DNA of 38,193 nt from positions 1 through 38,193 of the forward strand of contig JAUIIB010000030.1 of assembly GCA_030431985.1 (NCBI GenBank), written 5' to 3'. This stretch comes from Gammaproteobacteria bacterium. GTDB lineage: Bacteria; Pseudomonadota; Gammaproteobacteria; Burkholderiales; Nitrosomonadaceae. This document shows positions 17,917-25,833 of the stretch, piece after piece. The first letter of the stretch is position 1. Each line of letters opens with the position of its first letter. Both the position numbers and the translations under genes were made by a program. The notes beneath the pieces are model-generated. The model saw only the letters and a list, made by a program, of their open reading frames with translations. It was not told the DNA's origin and did not search any database.

Positions 17917-20112
17917 TTGTTATATTTTCTTGGTAGGTTTTATTGTTTTTTTTTAAATCCTGTCTTCGCAAGTGATCAAAACGCGCGCACAAATACAGCG
18001 GCAGATAACCGATCAAATACAGAACAACCCATTGTCATCGTTCCACAAGAGCCCGTCAGACTAGAAACAATCACGATTGAAGCAGCTTCCTCAACTTCTG
18101 CACCTGCTGAGCCAGTACAAAAACTAGAAAATCGGGAATTACGCATTCGCACAGGCGAAACACTGGGTAAGACATTGGAACGCGAAATGGGTGTCAGTAA
18201 TCTGTCGTTTGGACCAGGTGTCGGTCAACCCGTGATACGCGGCATGAGCGGCCCTCGTGTCAGAATCATGCAAAACGGCATGGGTACACACGATCTATCC
18301 GCGCTAAGTCCTGATCTCGCTGTTGCTTTTGAATCTATGCTGGCCGATAGTATTACAGTATTGAGAGGACCAGCAACTTTGCGTTATGGCGGTAATGCTA
18401 TTGGGGGAATGGTTGATATTCAGCATCAGCGAATACCGGTGAAGATGCCTCAAAATGGCATTGCAGGTAGAATGGATTTTCGCTATAACCATAACTCCGC
18501 AGATAAATCTGGAATGGTCGGTTTCGATGCCGGGAAAGGCATGTTTGCCATTCATGTTGATTATTTCCGGCGCGCTTCGAATAACACACATATTCCAGGA
18601 ACCGCTTTAGATGAAGGTGCCATCCGCGAGCAATTTCAGGTTGAGCCCAGCACAAATAGCTCAAAAGTTATTCGAAATAGTCACTCGAGTAGTCAAGGCG
18701 GGTCAATCGGGCTATCAATGATCGGTAAACACGGTCATCTTGGCGGTAGTTACCATGAAGTTGTAAGAAATTATGGCATTCCACCTGGTGTGCCAGGCCA
18801 CAACAGTATTGGAGCAACGGAGCAAGAGGCCTTTAGAACAAAAATGTCTCAACGCCGTTATGATTTAGACGGTCAGTGGAATACATACTGGCAGTTTCTG
18901 CCCAAGATCAGAGCGAAGCTGAGCTACGTCGACTACAGTCATAAAGAATTTGATAGTAGTACTTCCGATAGCCCCTCATCACTTACGCGTTTTAAGAATA
19001 ACGTCTGGGAGTCACGTTTAGAAATGAACCACCAGCGCGGGGAGTGGCTTGATGGCATATTCGGCTTGCAATGGCAGAATCGTTCTTTTTCAGCGACAGG
19101 AGTCGAAACATTCACGCCTGCTGCGGATATCGATTCATTAGGATTCTTTATCACTGAAACTGTCTTCATTACCGACCGCCTCGACCTCGAATTAGGTGCG
19201 CGTATCGAGCACCAAACGACCGCCCCTAAAGATGATGAAATCAGATTGGCAGGCGTCCAAGCAGCATTGCCCTTGCCGAATAAATTAAATCATTTGACCT
19301 ACTCGCTCGCGGCAAGTTTGAATTATGAAATTTTGCCCCAAATGACATTGTATTTAAATTGGCAGCGTGCTCAACGCGCACCCGATGTGCAGGAGCTCTT
19401 TGCATCAGGGCCTCATTTTTCCACGCGTAGTTTCGAAATCGGACGCCTGGATTTAAACGCTGAACAAACCAATCATTACGAACTCGGTTTACGTTTAACT
19501 CGCGATCAAGTTTCAATACATGCCAATGGCTATTACAAATCGATACAGGATTTCATTTACTTGGAAAATCAAGGTACCTTCTTTAATCTTTCCCCCGATC
19601 CGCCGCGCTTTCAATTGACTTGTGCGGATTTAAGAAATTGCCTGCCTGTTTTTGGTTATCAAGCCAATACCGCGAATTTTGCAGGCTATGAAGCCCAGAT
19701 TACCGCCCATCCACGCTTGGGATTGCCTTTCAGTCCTTATTTAACCGCTTTTTCTGATTACGTGCGTGGTTGGTTCCAGAATGATACATTCGGTGATGTT
19801 CCAAGACTCCCGCCATTACGATTTGGAGGTGAAATAGGATTTCAGTGGACACACTGGCGAGGCGGCTTGCGATATACCCATGCCTTATCACAAAATAAAC
19901 CGGGTAATTTAGAAACGGATACGCCGAGTTATCATCGATTAGATCTTGATTTATCATACGACTGGAACATGTCCGAGCATAAGAAAATCCTTTTTTTCGC
20001 TAAGCTCTCAAATATGACGAATACAACAATTAGAAATTCAACTTCATTTTTACGAAATTTTGCGCCGGAACCTGGTTTTAGCGCTGTAATGGGAATGAGT
20101 GCAACATTTTAG
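17917..20112 (+). CDS. znuD: ZnuD-like TonB-dependent receptor, probable zinc importer; signal peptide out of frame
   Basis: An outer-membrane receptor of about 730 residues. The plug has GETLGKTLEREMGV, GQPVIRGMSGPRVRIMQNGM, the LSPDLAV motif, ITVLRGPATLRYGGNAIGGM and VDIQHQRIPVKMP, which is the distinctive pattern of ZnuD-type receptors. The barrel ends in a terminal Phe (GMSATF). In Neisseria ZnuD imports zinc and is zinc-repressed; zinc is the best guess here, other metals are possible. The open frame begins only at a TTG (17917). An ATG at 17903 in another frame reads MKIGHCYIFLVGFIVFF and then stops right after a run of nine T. One extra T would join it to LNPVFASDQN and make an ideal signal peptide. 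So the gene is either phase-off, carries a sequencing indel, or uses the TTG. It lies between two related secreted proteins. Confidence 0.85.
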   Translation: MLYFLGRFYCFFLNPVFASDQNARTNTAADNRSNTEQPIVIVPQEPVRLETITIEAASSTSAPAEPVQKLENRELRIRTGETLGKTLEREMGVSNLSFGPGVGQPVIRGMSGPRVRIMQNGMGTHDLSALSPDLAVAFESMLADSITVLRGPATLRYGGNAIGGMVDIQHQRIPVKMPQNGIAGRMDFRYNHNSADKSGMVGFDAGKGMFAIHVDYFRRASNNTHIPGTALDEGAIREQFQVEPSTNSSKVIRNSHSSSQGGSIGLSMIGKHGHLGGSYHEVVRNYGIPPGVPGHNSIGATEQEAFRTKMSQRRYDLDGQWNTYWQFLPKIRAKLSYVDYSHKEFDSSTSDSPSSLTRFKNNVWESRLEMNHQRGEWLDGIFGLQWQNRSFSATGVETFTPAADIDSLGFFITETVFITDRLDLELGARIEHQTTAPKDDEIRLAGVQAALPLPNKLNHLTYSLAASLNYEILPQMTLYLNWQRAQRAPDVQELFASGPHFSTRSFEIGRLDLNAEQTNHYELGLRLTRDQVSIHANGYYKSIQDFIYLENQGTFFNLSPDPPRFQLTCADLRNCLPVFGYQANTANFAGYEAQITAHPRLGLPFSPYLTAFSDYVRGWFQNDTFGDVPRLPPLRFGGEIGFQWTHWRGGLRYTHALSQNKPGNLETDTPSYHRLDLDLSYDWNMSEHKKILFFAKLSNMTNTTIRNSTSFLRNFAPEPGFSAVMGMSATF
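17946..17954 (+). repeat. T9 homopolymer in the signal-peptide region of the ZnuD-like gene
   Basis: Nine consecutive T bases end the frame that starts at the ATG 17903 with a TAA at 17954-17956. Adding one T puts that ATG in frame with the receptor. This is the position and type of tract where slipped-strand mispairing can switch a surface protein on or off. Confidence 0.6.
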
Positions 20113-20213
20113 TTTTTATAATCAGATAAATGGCTATTCAACGTATCTTAAAATTACCTTGTAACTGTTCAGATCGCTCTGTATTTGTTCGGGTTCAAGG
20201 AAAAAGCGCGCAG

Positions 20214-20227
20214 TTTACACGTGTAAA
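20214..20227. promoter_or_regulatory. 14-base palindrome TTTACACGTGTAAA, candidate operator
   Basis: A perfect dyad in the 200-base gap between the receptor and the second flanking secreted-protein gene, about 85 bases before that gene. It has a CACGTG centre. No regulator is assigned. It suggests the downstream gene may have its own promoter. Confidence 0.35.
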
Positions 20228-20312
20228 TGAGCACTTTTGACACAGAAATCGGGCAAATACAGGGTGATATGAATGGTTACATTTAATTAACTTAAGCTTA
20301 AATCTAAATATC

Positions 20313-21350
20313 ATGATTTTATTTAAATATTTATTCAAAAAAATACTGATAAAACTGCTTTCCAACCCACGCAATATAGTGATGTGCATCGCAAGCAGCA
20401 TTTATTTTTTACAACCCACTCCACTATCAGCCGGTGAATTGCATCAGCATATTGAAGTTAAAATCGCCGACCAACGTGTACAAGCCAGCTTTTGTAACCC
20501 TGAAAAAGGATGTAGTCTCGTCAAGCCGGAAACGCTCGGGCTGCCTGCCGCACAAATGCCCGTCGATCAGCTAACCGGCACGCCAATCTATGTTTCCGAA
20601 TTTAGTATTTTTCCTGACCGTACTGCCATTGACAGTCCCGGTTTTGAAGGTTTGGACGGCGACTTGACGCCCGGAGATCGTGTTAGATACCTGGCGGGCG
20701 GTCACCTAAGTTATTGGGACACGGAGCAGCGTCAATGGACATTGGCGCCGGAAGACATACAAATTCGCTTGGCAGGTGGTCTTGACTTGCAGCCTAACCA
20801 GGACTGCGGGCAGGTCATATGCATTCCCCAAACGACTGAAGGATTTACCTTATTCAATCGACATGGTATAGAAGGTGCATCATCACTCATTGTTGGTGAA
20901 GTTCGTTCCGATGGTTCCTTGCATACGCACCTTGATTGGATTATTGAAAATGCTCAAGATACTCTGGATGCACCACTTGGCGCTTACATGGTTGAATTAC
21001 GATTAGTTACCGAATCTTTCCCAGAACCTTCTGAGACATTATGGATTATGTTTAATAATGGCCTTGCATTAGAGGATTTTCAACAAGCCGTAGCTGATCG
21101 TGTACTACAATCAAATACCGATACAGAGCTAGCTGATAAATTATTTAATTGGGCAGAATCCAATTTTCCATCGCTCTTTCCTAACTCAGCGACATCATTT
21201 GTTGCATTGGGGTTCTATGCCCGGTGCTATCAAAACGGAGGATGTATCGGTATTAAGGATAACCACATTTTTGCGGCAGGTGGTGAATTTGGCCCCGGTA
21301 TAACCGTATTAGGTGAATTTGATGTACTGACTGCACAAGCTGGATTTTAA
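20313..21350 (+). CDS. Secreted protein beside ZnuD-like receptor, C-terminal FP/GG domain (paralogue B)
   Basis: A 345-residue exported protein. The ATG at 20313 gives a long basic N terminus; an internal Met at residue 24 before CIASSIYFLQPTPLSA may be the true start. The mature N terminus starts GELHQHIEV. The middle has SEFSIFPD, a GGHLSYWDTEQRQWTL stretch, SDGSLHTHLDWII and GAYMVELRL; this recalls secreted cyanobacterial/planctomycete-type proteins with an H-x-H-x-x-W strand, a link I hold only loosely. Two cysteine pairs are present (FCNPEKGC and DCGQVIC). The last 69 residues are the FP/GG domain with WAESNFPSLFP, CX5C (ARCYQNGGCIG) and IFAAGG. It is homologous over most of its length to the protein at 16981-17895. 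A periplasmic or surface metal-binding role is an inference from context. Confidence 0.77.
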   Translation: MILFKYLFKKILIKLLSNPRNIVMCIASSIYFLQPTPLSAGELHQHIEVKIADQRVQASFCNPEKGCSLVKPETLGLPAAQMPVDQLTGTPIYVSEFSIFPDRTAIDSPGFEGLDGDLTPGDRVRYLAGGHLSYWDTEQRQWTLAPEDIQIRLAGGLDLQPNQDCGQVICIPQTTEGFTLFNRHGIEGASSLIVGEVRSDGSLHTHLDWIIENAQDTLDAPLGAYMVELRLVTESFPEPSETLWIMFNNGLALEDFQQAVADRVLQSNTDTELADKLFNWAESNFPSLFPNSATSFVALGFYARCYQNGGCIGIKDNHIFAAGGEFGPGITVLGEFDVLTAQAGF

Positions 21351-21510
21351 TCAGAATTTTTTGTTCAATGGTAAGGATTCATTCAGTCAGACGGTTTCTA
21401 TGTTTAGATCTATGTGGCGGTAGGAATAATTATAGAACTCAGTGCGGCCTTTGCAGAAAATTCATTCAAAATTGCTTGTACTGATAGAGTGGGGTAGTGA
21501 AAAATCAGAA

Positions 21511-21554
21511 AACCCAGCACATCGAAGAGACTTGAAACGGGAATGTGCTGGGTT
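21511..21554. repeat. Perfect 12-bp inverted repeat (hairpin) with 20-base loop
   Basis: AACCCAGCACAT at 21511-21522 pairs exactly with ATGTGCTGGGTT at 21543-21554. No T-run follows on the plus strand, so an ordinary intrinsic terminator is not supported, though it could block read-through between the convergent genes. It also resembles the palindromic elements that mobile sequences leave behind. Confidence 0.6.
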
Positions 21555-21648
21555 ATCCTGCCTAAACTAAATAACTTTTATGCCAATCATCCGACTACAC
21601 ATACTGCTATGTGCTGAATGGTGCGGTAAGCGTTAACCATACAAAGGT

Positions 21649-21665
21649 ACTCTCATCATGAGAGT
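21649..21665. repeat. Palindrome ACTCTCAT-C-ATGAGAGT
   Basis: A perfect 8-1-8 dyad about 40 bases upstream of the Fur-box match in the gene-free region. Operator or small hairpin; no regulator is assigned. Confidence 0.4.
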
Positions 21666-21702
21666 GATAAATATTATATCCGGGATGAACTGTTATTGCA
21701 AA

Positions 21703-21717
21703 TGATAATAATTATTA
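21703..21717. promoter_or_regulatory. Fur box-like site TGATAAT-A-ATTATTA
   Basis: This matches the 7-1-7 Fur box (TGATAAT-n-ATTATCA) at 13 of 14 arm positions. It is an orphan: no gene starts nearby on either strand, the closest genes being the ends of two convergent ones. A Fur-regulated small RNA is one explanation. Confidence 0.55.
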
Positions 21718-22002
21718 TTCCTATATTGAGTGTGTATGGTTAGAAAAAAATGCCTGATTAGATGGTATTTGGGTAAGTTGCTGTCCATGATTAACTGATG
21801 GCGTACAATATTGCACCTTTTGAGTAAATATTTTTACTTCAATTTTTCTGTAAATATTCTAATTATCTGATTTTTTAGTCGGGAAAGTCGGTATTTTCCC
21901 AACCCTTTTCCTGACTTTGACTGTTTCCGGCCTGTATTGGTCCGAAAACTCACCCAAATGCTGTGCGATCCAGCACTCAGATTGTCTGTTTGGCATTCAA
22001 GT

Positions 22003-23244
22003 CTACTGGAGCATTTTCGCACTCTTGTACATGTTCAGCGAAGGAATAGCAGCTGCTACCACGGTAGAAATAATAATAATCAATAATAAGTAAAAAACGT
22101 TTTCTGACAGGAAATTGGATTTAATGTATAAGCCGAAATCAGAGGCTAGAAAATCTTCGATGGTAACCAAACAAACATATAGCATCAACATGCCAAGTGA
22201 AGCGCTAAGTAACGTGATCAGTAATGCTTCCAACTCTATCAACATGAATAAGAATATTGGTGAAGCACCAATGGCTCTGAGAAGTTGAACTTCATGATTG
22301 CGCTCCCGAATTGATGCCAACAACATAGCACTTAACCCTAATAGCGCAGCGGTAAGAATTAGTACAGATATTAAACGGAGTGTATTTTCTAGCACTTTCA
22401 TCATTTGCCAAAGTTCGGACAGTGCAACGCCAGGTAGTATCGCTAGCAGGGGTTCCTTCATGTAATTATTTATGTTTCTTTGTACATCGAATGTTGCCAT
22501 CCGAGATTTCAAACCCAGCATAAAAGCCGTAATGCTTTTCGGTTTGAGGTCGAGTTGCTCAATCTGGTCAGTAGTGATTTTCTTTCCAGGTACCTTTGTG
22601 CCGTGTTGCCAATCGATATGTATCGCCTCAATACCCTCCAAGCTTACAAGTAATGTTTGGTCAACGGGTGTCCCTGTTGGTTTTAAAATACCGACGATCG
22701 TAAATGGGTGGTCATCGTGCAGGCTGAAGCTGGTACTTGCTATACCATGCGACAAAACCAATTTCTCGTCCAGTGAATAGCCAAGTTTCCTGGCAACATC
22801 AGAACCTATTACAACATCGAACACATGGTTGAAAGCATGGCCTTTATCAAAATTCAGTGTGCGACGGCTGCCGTAGTTGAAGAACTTGAAATAATCTAGA
22901 GTTGTTCCCATCACGCGATAGCCCTTATGTGAATCACCAAGCGCAATAGGAATGGCCCAGCTTACCTGTGGACTGGAAGCAATATCTTCGAAAGACTCCC
23001 AAGCAATGTTGTTCGTGGGAGAACCTATATGAAAAATTGAATATAATAATAGATTAAGGCTACCTGTCCTGGCTCCCACAATAAGATCGACGCCAGAAAC
23101 GGTGTTCGCAAAACTGTCTTTAGCCTGATACCGAATGTGTTCCACCGCCAATAAAACAAAAATACTGACGGTCATGGCCATCAATGTGAGAATTACCGAG
23201 CCTCTGCGATTTAGTAAACTTTTTAATGCCAGTTTCAAAAACAT
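22003..23244 (-). CDS. FtsX/MacB-type ABC transporter permease of the zinc-starvation block
   Basis: A 413-residue inner-membrane permease. One membrane span near 17-37 (ILTLMAMTVSIFVLLAV) precedes a periplasmic MacB-PCD-like domain (about 45-280), followed by three spans (about 290-312, 335-362, 382-405) of the FtsX fold, including LLRAIGASPIFLFMLIELEA. It begins 3 bases after the ATPase gene, so the two form one transporter. In Vibrio cholerae (ZrgBC) and Pseudomonas aeruginosa similar ATPase/permease pairs lie with DUF2796 and DUF3299 genes under zinc control. MacB-type machines pull on envelope substrates rather than import ions through a pore, so direct zinc import is not certain. Confidence 0.88.
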   Translation of the reverse strand: MFLKLALKSLLNRRGSVILTLMAMTVSIFVLLAVEHIRYQAKDSFANTVSGVDLIVGARTGSLNLLLYSIFHIGSPTNNIAWESFEDIASSPQVSWAIPIALGDSHKGYRVMGTTLDYFKFFNYGSRRTLNFDKGHAFNHVFDVVIGSDVARKLGYSLDEKLVLSHGIASTSFSLHDDHPFTIVGILKPTGTPVDQTLLVSLEGIEAIHIDWQHGTKVPGKKITTDQIEQLDLKPKSITAFMLGLKSRMATFDVQRNINNYMKEPLLAILPGVALSELWQMMKVLENTLRLISVLILTAALLGLSAMLLASIRERNHEVQLLRAIGASPIFLFMLIELEALLITLLSASLGMLMLYVCLVTIEDFLASDFGLYIKSNFLSENVFYLLLIIIISTVVAAAIPSLNMYKSAKMLQ

Positions 23245-23247
23245 CAG

Positions 23248-23925
23248 CTATCTACCTCTCTCTAAAGAGTTGATTTCTGACAGTGCATCAATTCGTTTGA
23301 AATAATGAGATAAGGACATATCGTGGCTGACGAAGACTAGCGTGATGTTGTTTTCAGTAATTAACGACATCAATACAGACATAAAATTATCGCGGTTATG
23401 TTGATCAAGTGACGAGGTAGGTTCATCTGCAATCAGCAGCTCAGGTTTATTGATAAGTGCCCGAGCAATTGCTACGCGTTGCTGTTGCCCAGTACTGAGT
23501 TTATTGGACTGTTTGTGCCAATCATCGGGCGATATATTTAATTTTGCCAAAAGTTTCTCGATTTCTTGCTTGACGCTTGTTTTCCCATGTTCTGAAAAAT
23601 GAGTGGCTAAATGAACATTTTCCACTGCGTTTAAATAGGGAATCAGATTAAACTGTTGAAACACGTAGCCAATGTGGTTAGCACGAAACCGGTCACATTG
23701 GCGGTAATTCATTTTGTCCAATCGCTTACCCAGTACTGAGAGTTCTCCTTGAGTGGGCGCGAGTATGCCGCTAAGCAAATTGAGTAAAGTAGATTTACCG
23801 CACCCTGAAGGGCCATGAACAAAGACTTGCTCCCGAGATGCGACAGTCCAACTTGGGATATTGAGCACTGGCTTATTGGGCGTATCAGGATATGCAAAAT
23901 AGACATCGTGAAAGCTAATGGTCAT
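23248..23925 (-). CDS. LolD/MacB-type ABC transporter ATPase of the zinc-starvation block
   Basis: A 225-residue cytoplasmic ATPase. Walker A is GPSGCGKST (38-46 region), the Q loop is in YVFQQFNLIP, the signature is LSTGQQQRVAIARAL, Walker B is LLIADEPTSSLD and the switch His is in FVSHD. Length and motifs fit the LolD/MacB/FtsE group. It partners the permease 3 bases downstream. A Zur-like box at 23982-24000 lies in the 117-base gap shared with the divergent DUF3299 gene, so zinc repression is likely. Confidence 0.92.
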   Translation of the reverse strand: MTISFHDVYFAYPDTPNKPVLNIPSWTVASREQVFVHGPSGCGKSTLLNLLSGILAPTQGELSVLGKRLDKMNYRQCDRFRANHIGYVFQQFNLIPYLNAVENVHLATHFSEHGKTSVKQEIEKLLAKLNISPDDWHKQSNKLSTGQQQRVAIARALINKPELLIADEPTSSLDQHNRDNFMSVLMSLITENNITLVFVSHDMSLSHYFKRIDALSEINSLERGR

Positions 23926-23981
23926 AATTTGGTTAACAGTTTGTCCGTAGAAGTTCCCTTAGAAATGATTGTTAAACATGA

Positions 23982-24000
23982 ATGTTATAATGTATCATTT
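23982..24000. promoter_or_regulatory. Zur-like box between ABC ATPase and DUF3299 lipoprotein
   Basis: AATGTTATA-A-TGTATCATT is a 9-1-9 dyad with 7 of 9 matching arm positions. It resembles the gammaproteobacterial Zur pattern as I remember it (AATGTTATAnTATAACATT). It sits between two divergent genes that belong to known zinc regulons, so one site may control both. Confidence 0.6.
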
Positions 24001-24042
24001 TTTGTGAGGCTTAAAATCCCTATCCTTATGATACGTTGAAAA

Positions 24043-24675
24043 ATGGATAATACACATCGATTGATCTTCGGGTTGCTGGTGACATTTTTGCTAATTGCGT
24101 GCGATAACACAGAATCGACCAAACTAGACGCTGGTAAAATTGAATCAGAGGCGATAGCCACACTAGAACCTGAAAGAAAGCAACCAGCTGCGTTCAAAAC
24201 CGTTGAATGGACTGATCTCATGCCTGCAGAAGATCTGGACGCTTTGTTAAATCCACCGAGTTACGTTACTGAGATTGAAGATGGCAGTGAGGCTGATCAG
24301 TTAGTCAGCCAGCTTAAAGCTGGAATCAATGTTGCAGAAGATCGTTATCAACAAGCATTAATTTCCAAAAATATTCGCCCAGAATTTAATGGTCGTCATA
24401 TTCGTATTCCCGGTTTTATCGTGCCGCTCGAATTTGATGACCAGCAAACAATTACTACGTTCTTTTTTGTTCCATTTTTTGGTGCTTGCATTCACGTGCC
24501 ACCTCCGCCGCCGAACCAAATTATTTATGCTGAGTTCGAGACAGGAATACACTTGAATACCTTGTATGAACCATTCTGGATCAACGGAATACTTTCTACT
24601 ACACTCATGGAAAATGAGATGGCAACTGCTGCATACTCAATCACCGTGTCTGCTATTGAGCCTTATACAGAGTAA
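24043..24675 (+). CDS. DUF3299 lipoprotein of the zinc-starvation block
   Basis: A 210-residue lipoprotein; the signal peptide ends in the lipobox LIAC with Cys20. The mature part has the DUF3299 pattern: VEWTDLMPAEDL, then IRIPGFIVPLEFD, FFFVPFFGACIHVPPPPPNQ and a final domain with the GACIHVPPPPPNQ loop, whose Cys and His could bind metal. DUF3299 genes occur next to LolD/MacB-like transporters in zinc-regulated operons of Pseudomonas and Vibrio. Here it is divergent from the ATPase gene across the Zur-like box. A role as a substrate-delivery or adaptor lipoprotein for the transporter is plausible but unproven. Confidence 0.88.
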   Translation: MDNTHRLIFGLLVTFLLIACDNTESTKLDAGKIESEAIATLEPERKQPAAFKTVEWTDLMPAEDLDALLNPPSYVTEIEDGSEADQLVSQLKAGINVAEDRYQQALISKNIRPEFNGRHIRIPGFIVPLEFDDQQTITTFFFVPFFGACIHVPPPPPNQIIYAEFETGIHLNTLYEPFWINGILSTTLMENEMATAAYSITVSAIEPYTE

Positions 24676-24688
24676 GTGTACAACCGAC

Positions 24689-25690
24689 CTAGTTTTCAAC
24701 GCATTGCAATAGGTCGTCTTCACGAACCGAATCTTCGTTACAGCCAATAATTTCTATTCGGCTTTCGAGACAATTGTCGAGTTTGATTTCAGTTATTGTA
24801 TCCAGAGTAACGTTGTAACCGTAAATACCTTCACTCGTGATGAAAACGCCTTTTGCACGTTCGACTATGAGTCCACTCATCCAACTAAATAAGGATTTCC
24901 GATTGAATATTTTGTGCGGCGAAAATCGCCAACCGATACTATGAAAACCTTCTCCTTTATTTATGGCTTTAATATAGCCACACTCAGGAATCGTTGCTTC
25001 AGACAGTAGGGGTATTTGTTCAACTGAATCGTGATGATGATGGCTTTTGGCGGTAGCAGCAGTTTTGCCTAGTAAATATGAGGACGCTATCTCCCCATTT
25101 TGTGTAAATATCACCTGAGCTTCGGCAGATCCGCGCTGCTTCACATACGTCTCAAGTTTGGAATTGTCCGTGCATTGATACAAATCCAGTTTGTTGCCTA
25201 TAACAATATCCGCAATCGCAATCTGCTGATTGAAGGTTTGGTGTTCTGTATAGCGCTCATCTGACAATTTGCGTGCATCGACCAATGTCAGAATTTTCTG
25301 TAAATTAAGTACATTACGGTAATATTCTGCTGAGAGGACTTGCAATACCTCCTTGGGGTGTCCAAGGCCGGTCGGCTCAATCAATAAACGATCAGGTTTT
25401 GCACGCATGAGTAATTGATTTAATGCGATTCTCATCGGTACACCCGCTGCACAGCACATGCAGCCACCGGGCACCTCACGGACAAACACGCCTTGTTTTT
25501 CATTGTGCTGCCCTTCAAACAAGCTGCCATCCACCCCTATCTCACCAAACTCATTCACCAGCACTGCCCAGCGCTCGTTAGCCGGTTTTTCCCGGAGCAA
25601 ATGTAAAATAGCTGAGGTTTTTCCTACACCTAAAAAACCCGTAATAATGTTGGTGGGAACAGCAGAAATTTTATGTGTGTCAGCATTCAT
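24689..25690 (-). CDS. COG0523 GTPase, putative zinc metallochaperone
   Basis: A 333-residue cytoplasmic G3E GTPase. Motifs: Walker A GFLGVGKTS, NEFGEIGVDG, the metal-binding CXCC as GGCMCC, LIEPTGLGHP (switch II/Walker B region) and the base-recognition GNKLDL. A His run (KSHHHHD) near residue 210 fits a metal-binding insertion. COG0523 proteins transfer zinc, cobalt or nickel; members within zinc regulons act as zinc chaperones under starvation. It is convergent with the DUF3299 gene (13-base gap) and lies 143 bases after the HisI-like gene on the same strand, so it may be at the end of the zigA operon or have its own promoter. No Zur box was seen just before it. Confidence 0.9.
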   Translation of the reverse strand: MNADTHKISAVPTNIITGFLGVGKTSAILHLLREKPANERWAVLVNEFGEIGVDGSLFEGQHNEKQGVFVREVPGGCMCCAAGVPMRIALNQLLMRAKPDRLLIEPTGLGHPKEVLQVLSAEYYRNVLNLQKILTLVDARKLSDERYTEHQTFNQQIAIADIVIGNKLDLYQCTDNSKLETYVKQRGSAEAQVIFTQNGEIASSYLLGKTAATAKSHHHHDSVEQIPLLSEATIPECGYIKAINKGEGFHSIGWRFSPHKIFNRKSLFSWMSGLIVERAKGVFITSEGIYGYNVTLDTITEIKLDNCLESRIEIIGCNEDSVREDDLLQCVEN

Positions 25691-25833
25691 TGGTCAGCTT
25701 TTTATAGCCTCAACCAGTGCAAGATTAACTGATATCACTGATTTGGAGTAGCTGGAGCATTTGGATGGTATTTTTTCAACAATGTTTAAATCAAAACCTG
25801 GATCAATGTTCATCATAGGGGATATGCAATGCA

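Larger units (their letters stand above)
21351..22002. other. 652-base gene-free region rich in dyad symmetry
   Basis: This lies between two convergent genes, so it is not expected to hold promoters. It contains a 12-bp perfect hairpin (21511-21554), a small 6-4-6 hairpin (21598-21613), an 8-1-8 palindrome (21649-21665), a Fur-box match (21703-21717) and a 10-base inverted repeat (21634-21643 with 21733-21742) that brackets the Fur box. A 62-codon frame at 21834-22022 on the minus strand overlaps the permease end and has no support. The region could be a small RNA gene, a mobile-element remnant or the relic of a lost iron-regulated gene. Confidence 0.6.

Noticed and set aside
21634..21742. 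MITE-like element with TAACCATACA terminal inverted repeats
   Set aside because: The repeats are only 10 bases, no target-site duplication is visible and no second copy is in the window; kept only as an observation in the region entry.
21834..22022. 62-codon minus-strand frame downstream of the permease gene
   Set aside because: It overlaps the end of the permease gene, has no ribosome binding site and its product is a basic low-complexity mix without family features.
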